A stretch of DNA of 64,000 bases from positions 3,534,001 through 3,598,000 of the forward strand of contig CP085828.1 in assembly GCA_020809705.1 (NCBI GenBank), given 5' to 3'. A program made the translations under genes and the position numbers. This DNA comes from Calonectria ilicicola (lineage: Eukaryota > Ascomycota > Sordariomycetes > Hypocreales > Nectriaceae). Positions 60,033 to 64,000 of this stretch are shown one piece after another. The first letter of the stretch is position 1. The number at the start of each line of letters is the position of its first letter. The notes beneath the pieces were generated by a model. The model saw only the letters and a program-made list of their open reading frames with translations, did not search any database and was not told where the DNA came from.

Positions 60033-61068
60033 TCAGGCCTTTCGCCGACGACCAGAAGGAGTATTGGTCACGCCTGATGCAACTGAAGAGACATCAACTT
60101 CCGCTTCGGTGATTGTGACCTTGGTGCCGGTCTTTGATGGTTCGAAGCGCTTGCGAACCGCCTTGATCATCATGAAGAACCAGTAGAAGTTGAGGCTGTT
60201 GAGAGTCATGTTGGCAGCCAGGTAAGCGACTCCTAGCCAAAGTGGCACAGTAGACTCTTTGGTAGCAAAAGTCATAGTCAAGGACTCGAGCGACTCAGCA
60301 GATGGGTTTACATTGATTGCAGACCAAATATCGTGGAAGACGCGGAAAGACGAATAAGTCCCATAGACTAGGCGGCAAGAGAAGAAGGTGAACAGGAGCG
60401 CGATGCCGTTATACAGTTGCGCAGGTGTGCCAGTTTTCCCAAGTTTATCCATGAACCAGTGGACGTTGAGGAAAGGCGTAGAAAGTTCCCATAGAATAAA
60501 TACACAGGCATAATAGTTGACAAATGGGCGCTATGTGTGGTGTTAGCACAAATTGAGAAAGAGCAAAAGGTAAGTGGCAACTAACGAAACCGAGGCAGTA
60601 TACAAGGAGAGCCGCTATGGCGTGGGCCAAGGTGCCAAGACCAAAGACATCCAGATTGAGACTGGTGACGACTAGATCCCACAGGAAGTAACCCGCAGCG
60701 AACGCCTGGATGAAGGCAGTGGCGCCCGTGTATCCCCAAACCCGCTCCTGGGCATTCATTTGACCCAACTCTTTATCCGTAAACATGACCCAGATGGCCA
60801 TGCCGTTGATAAGGGTGGACTGAAACATCGAGACGACATGCGCATCCCAGTTGAGGCGGCGCTTGCGGGGCAGTTTGGAATAGTGCTCGGGAGCGAGTCG
60901 GTGGGAGATCCATGGTGAGATGGGATAGAAGATGACCGAGTACAGCGCAGCGGCGATCAGAACTTCGTGAATGTGCAACGGCAGTGTGGGGAGGTCGAAG
61001 TAATCAGCCAGAGGCTGGACCTTCTCTGAAAGCCAAGGAATTGGCGGGATAGGGAAAGGGTCCTTCAT
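60033..61068 (-). CDS. TLC-domain (TRAM/LAG1/CLN8) membrane protein
   Basis: Minus-strand exons 61068-60586 and 60530-60033 give 326 residues. Several membrane helices are visible: HEVLIAAALYSVIFYPISPW, an amphipathic part with FQSTLINGMAIWVMF, GATAFIQAFAAGYFLWDLVV, LAHAIAALLVYCLGF joined by splicing to RPFVNYYACVFILWELSTPF, LYNGIALLFTFFSCRLVYGT and LNSLNFYWFFMMIKAVRKRF. This is the layout of the TMEM56-type TLC family. Ceramide synthase residues (paired His of the Lag1 motif) are not seen, so ceramide synthesis is unlikely. The precise function of this subgroup is not known to me. An upstream in-frame ATG at 61125 is possible. It is divergent from COG8. Confidence 0.85.
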
Positions 61069-61929
61069 CGTTTCGATCTCGAGGGGGGCGCAGGACTTTG
61101 AAGGTTGAGGAATGAACCAGCACAAAAGTCAACGAGCAAAGATGAAAAGGAAGACGTTGGCGCGCGGAAGCAGAACAGGCGGGCAACCAGGCAGGCGATG
61201 AGCGCCCCGGCAGGTGGAAAGGCTGAGATTAATATTAGTATAGAGGTTTCGTCAAGGCAGGAAAGCAGTCTAAGAAAGGCTTCCGAATGGCGGCTTCGCA
61301 TCTGTTGGGGGCGACTCACGTGGATGGACCCTGTGCTTGAATGTACAATGTGGCTTTGGTGCATGACGTGAGGCCTGTCGGGTGGTTGAGCTTGTAGGCG
61401 GCCCAGGCTAGTGGGCACCACCTGGGTACCTTGGTACCTGCCTGCCTCTGGCAGCTCAGGGGTGGGAAATGTACCTCCCTCTTAACCCCCCAGTACTTGA
61501 GGCCAGCATTTGCCCCGCTGGTGCAGGTGGGCTGTACCTTTCTCCAGCGCTGTGGCAGGTGTTCATTGAGATTAACCGAGGCAGCTAGCAGGGTACCAAG
61601 CCTAGGAGTGGCATTCTGGGTTATGGAGGGGCGGGTGCTAGCTCAATCACTCCGGCCACGCTCACACTGGCCAACTGCCAGCTATCATTTTGCTCTTTGA
61701 TAGCATCCTGAAGCTTGGTCACCTGGCGCGACTGAGACTACCATCAGTTTGTCCTCCTCACCCGCATAGGTCACGCCTTTTATTCGCCTCGACACGCATG
61801 CGCAACAGACCACAAGAAGACACACTTGTGCCCCTTTCCCTCCTTATTCCAAGTGCCTGCGCTGGCCTCGACGCGACAGAGTGACACAGCGCCTTCTCCG
61901 AAAAGCAACCACGACACAATATATACGCC
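61069..61929. promoter_or_regulatory. Divergent promoter of TLC gene and COG8
   Basis: 861 bp between two divergent starts. It contains GGTACCT repeats at about 61425-61440 and a related GGTACCAAG near 61594. No gene seen. Confidence 0.5.
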
Positions 61930-63198
61930 ATGGCTGAAGCATTGAGAGATCTCCTGGGTCCCCAGCGGGAAACTGATGCTGAAGCTCTTGCATATCTCGC
62001 CCACCTCACGGAGCAGCAATCCGACGTCCTTCAATCCTCAGAACCCCAACTTCTGGCCCAAGCCTCTCACTCCTTGCTGCTCGCCATACAAGCCCTCTCC
62101 AAACGTTCACACAAACCAGTTGTCGAATCCGCTGCCAGCCATGCTTCTTTACGGCAAACTCTCCCCGTTCTCGCCCAGAGGGCTGCTGACTTGACCCAAG
62201 CGGTTCCCAAACTCGATACCCATGCCGAACATTTCTCATCTACATTCGGCAAGGCCAGTGACAACAAGTTGCTCGCGCGTAGGAAAGAGGCTCTTCTCCT
62301 ACTTCGCAACTCGGAGCGTCTTGTTGACGTGATGGAGATGCCGCTTTTACTCACCTCGGCAGTCTCTACAGCTCCTGTCAATTACTCCTCAACTCTTGAG
62401 CTATATGCACACGTCCGTCGGTTGGCCTCTCTCTATCCCAATTCTCCGGTTGTTGCCTCTGTGTTGGAAGAAGCAGATGCGGCCATTCGTCAAATGGCTG
62501 CGGATCTTGTAGGCACACTGAAAACGCCCAACTTGAAACTGGCGGCTGCAGTTCGTACCATGGGCTGGTTGAAGCGCATTGTGCCTGACCTAGTCTCCAA
62601 TGCGCCGACCGAGGACTCACTTTCTGCTGTATTTTTGGTTTGTCGACTGGCCACCCTGTTGACAACACTGGAAGCGTTGGAGCCGCTTCGAGAATTGGCA
62701 GACGAGGAACGGCTGCGACAAGATAAGTCAGGAAACACGTGGTCCGGTGGTCAGCAGACGGAACGCTATCTCAAAAGGTTTATCGAAATATTCCGAGAGC
62801 ACAGCTTTAGCATTGTGTCGGTATTCAAGAGCATCAGCACCAGCTTTGCGTCGCAGGCCGACGAGGACGAGGATCCTCTGCGTCGCTTACCATCTCCAAT
62901 GGCCAGCTTCCCGCTCCACCTGGTTGAAATGCTACTGGAGACTCTACGTCTATATCTACCGACAGTTAAGGATCAGGCATCCAGAGAGAGCATTCTGACG
63001 CAGGTACTGTACTGCGCAGGCAGCTTAGGGCGATTAGGCGCCGACTTTGGAATGCTGCTCGCGGCATCAGGCATCGGCGAATGGGTAGACTTAGTCAAGC
63101 GGCATCGACTCCTCGCTGGCCGACTCGAATCTGTCATTGGTGACTACCGAGCCACTCACCCAAACCCGGGCCCGAATTCGAGTGTTGGCGCGAACTAA
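61930..63198 (+). CDS. COG8: Conserved oligomeric Golgi complex subunit 8
   Basis: Intronless, 422 residues, matching the Dor1/Cog8 family. COG8 is a lobe B subunit of the COG tether, which retrieves glycosylation enzymes within the Golgi. Family-like segments include ALRDLLGPQRETDAEALAYL at the start, EPQLLAQASHSLLLAIQALS, RRKEALLLLRNSERLVDVME followed by PLLLTSAV, and ELYAHVRRLASLYPNSPVVA. The protein is helical throughout, with no membrane segment. HEM25 starts 153 bp downstream on the same strand, so the two genes are tightly spaced. Confidence 0.85.
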   Translation: MAEALRDLLGPQRETDAEALAYLAHLTEQQSDVLQSSEPQLLAQASHSLLLAIQALSKRSHKPVVESAASHASLRQTLPVLAQRAADLTQAVPKLDTHAEHFSSTFGKASDNKLLARRKEALLLLRNSERLVDVMEMPLLLTSAVSTAPVNYSSTLELYAHVRRLASLYPNSPVVASVLEEADAAIRQMAADLVGTLKTPNLKLAAAVRTMGWLKRIVPDLVSNAPTEDSLSAVFLVCRLATLLTTLEALEPLRELADEERLRQDKSGNTWSGGQQTERYLKRFIEIFREHSFSIVSVFKSISTSFASQADEDEDPLRRLPSPMASFPLHLVEMLLETLRLYLPTVKDQASRESILTQVLYCAGSLGRLGADFGMLLAASGIGEWVDLVKRHRLLAGRLESVIGDYRATHPNPGPNSSVGAN

Positions 63199-63351
63199 GA
63201 CCCGAGATGGTTGTGAATTGCAATTATGCAAAAAGGCGGGACCCAACCCCACAATCGGGGCGCTTGTCCGCGGCGTTGGCTTGATTACGCCCATTCACGT
63301 CACTCAGCACTGTCCTCGAACAAACATGTGGCAGACCATCTACTTTCAGCC

Positions 63352-64000
63352 ATGGGCGTAACGATCGCCAACCCCCCGGCACGACAAGATGAGGCCGCTG
63401 CTTCTGCATTGAGTGCCCCGCGTGCCTCACGGTCGGCCAACTCAGGTTCGCTTACGGAACCACCTGACCAGTGTGCCGGCTCAACGGGAACTGACAAGAC
63501 TCACAGCTCACCACTTCATCTCTGGTCTGGGCTCCGGCGTTGCCTCGGCAGTCATCTTGCAACCTCTTGACTTGCTGAAAACGCGGGTCCAGCAATCGGG
63601 TAGCTCATCTCTCAGAGTTTGCTTGCGCGAGTTGGGGCAATCGTCTAGCCTGGTCCAGGCGTTGTGGAGGGGCACAGTACCATCTGCCCTTCGAACGGGA
63701 TTCGGCTCGGCCCTCTACTTCACTACGCTCAATGCTATTCGACAGAATGTGCACTATGCGGCGCTTTTTGGGCCACGCAGTCAGATCCAGAGTGGCTCCT
63801 CTGTGCTGCCCTCATTGAGCAACTCGGCCAATCTGATATCTGGATCGGTGGCTCGGACTTTTGCTGGGTTTGTTCTAATGCCTCTGACTGTCATCAAAGT
63901 GAGATTTGAATCAAATCTCTACTCATACCCCTCAGTGTTCGCCGCAGCCGCAGGAATCCGCAGAACAGAGGGCTGGCGGGGTTTTTTCTCCGGATTCGGT
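63352..64000 (+). CDS. HEM25: Mitochondrial glycine carrier HEM25/SLC25A38 (3' end outside window)
   Basis: The carrier imports glycine into mitochondria for the first step of haem synthesis. Exon 1 is 63352-63445 (MGVTIANPPARQDEAAASAL and on), and exon 2 starts at 63507 and runs off the window. Joined sequence gives HHFISGLGSGVASAVILQPL and DLLKTRVQQSG, the first carrier signature P-x-D-x-x-K, then ALWRGTVPSALRTGFGSALY. A second repeat begins NLISGSVARTFAGFVLMPLT with VIKVRFES (P-x-T-x-x-K in place of the usual acid, as in this subgroup) and ends GWRGFFSGFG at the edge. The third repeat is missing only because the window stops. No frameshift is visible. Confidence 0.88.

Overview
The window is nuclear DNA of a filamentous ascomycete, most likely a sordariomycete of the Hypocreales type. 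The grounds are many short GT-AG introns of about 45-130 bp with CTAAC-like branch points, filamentous-fungal versions of HIS1, CCH1, SLA1 and the PP2A B subunit, and a 10 kb AT-rich block holding mutated LTR retrotransposons, as produced by repeat-induced point mutation (RIP). The order-level placement is inference; no rRNA or other phylogenetic marker is present. I found no tRNA, rRNA or CRISPR array.

Positions 1-9930 form a gene-free AT desert. It contains two degenerate Ty3/gypsy elements in opposite orientation. The minus-strand copy (1-3620, cut by the left edge) shows a zinc knuckle, reverse transcriptase and RNase H. The plus-strand copy (about 6000-7900) shows the RT end, RNase H, integrase and polyprotein tail. 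Two short GC-balanced islands are solo LTRs with target-site duplications (4183-4356 and 8800-9011). The desert ends sharply near 9.93 kb.

Positions 9931-64000 are ordinary euchromatin with 19 protein genes, most rebuilt here by joining exons: HIS1 (histidine synthesis), a small membrane protein, a small serine-rich protein, CCH1 (calcium channel), a PHD-finger protein, a MATA_HMG-box regulator (Ste11/FMF-1-like), EMC5, MSH5 (meiotic MutS homologue), a cysteine-rich GPI-type surface protein, an unrecognised acidic protein, the PP2A B regulatory subunit, a UDP-GlcNAc transporter (YEA4/SLC35B4-like), a 7-TM protein, an orphan small ORF, AMP deaminase, SLA1, a TLC-domain protein, COG8 and the 5' part of HEM25 (mitochondrial glycine carrier).

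The genes are mostly unrelated housekeeping functions. Loose themes are sexual development (HMG regulator and MSH5 either side of EMC5) and the secretory/endocytic system (EMC5, sugar-nucleotide transporter, SLA1, TLC protein, COG8). I see no secondary-metabolite cluster, defence island or other clearly new system. The most notable points are the RIP-altered zinc knuckle, the unmutated solo LTRs inside the desert, two GC-AG introns and a 17-nt exon in the transporter gene, and several very small exons that simple ORF finding would miss.
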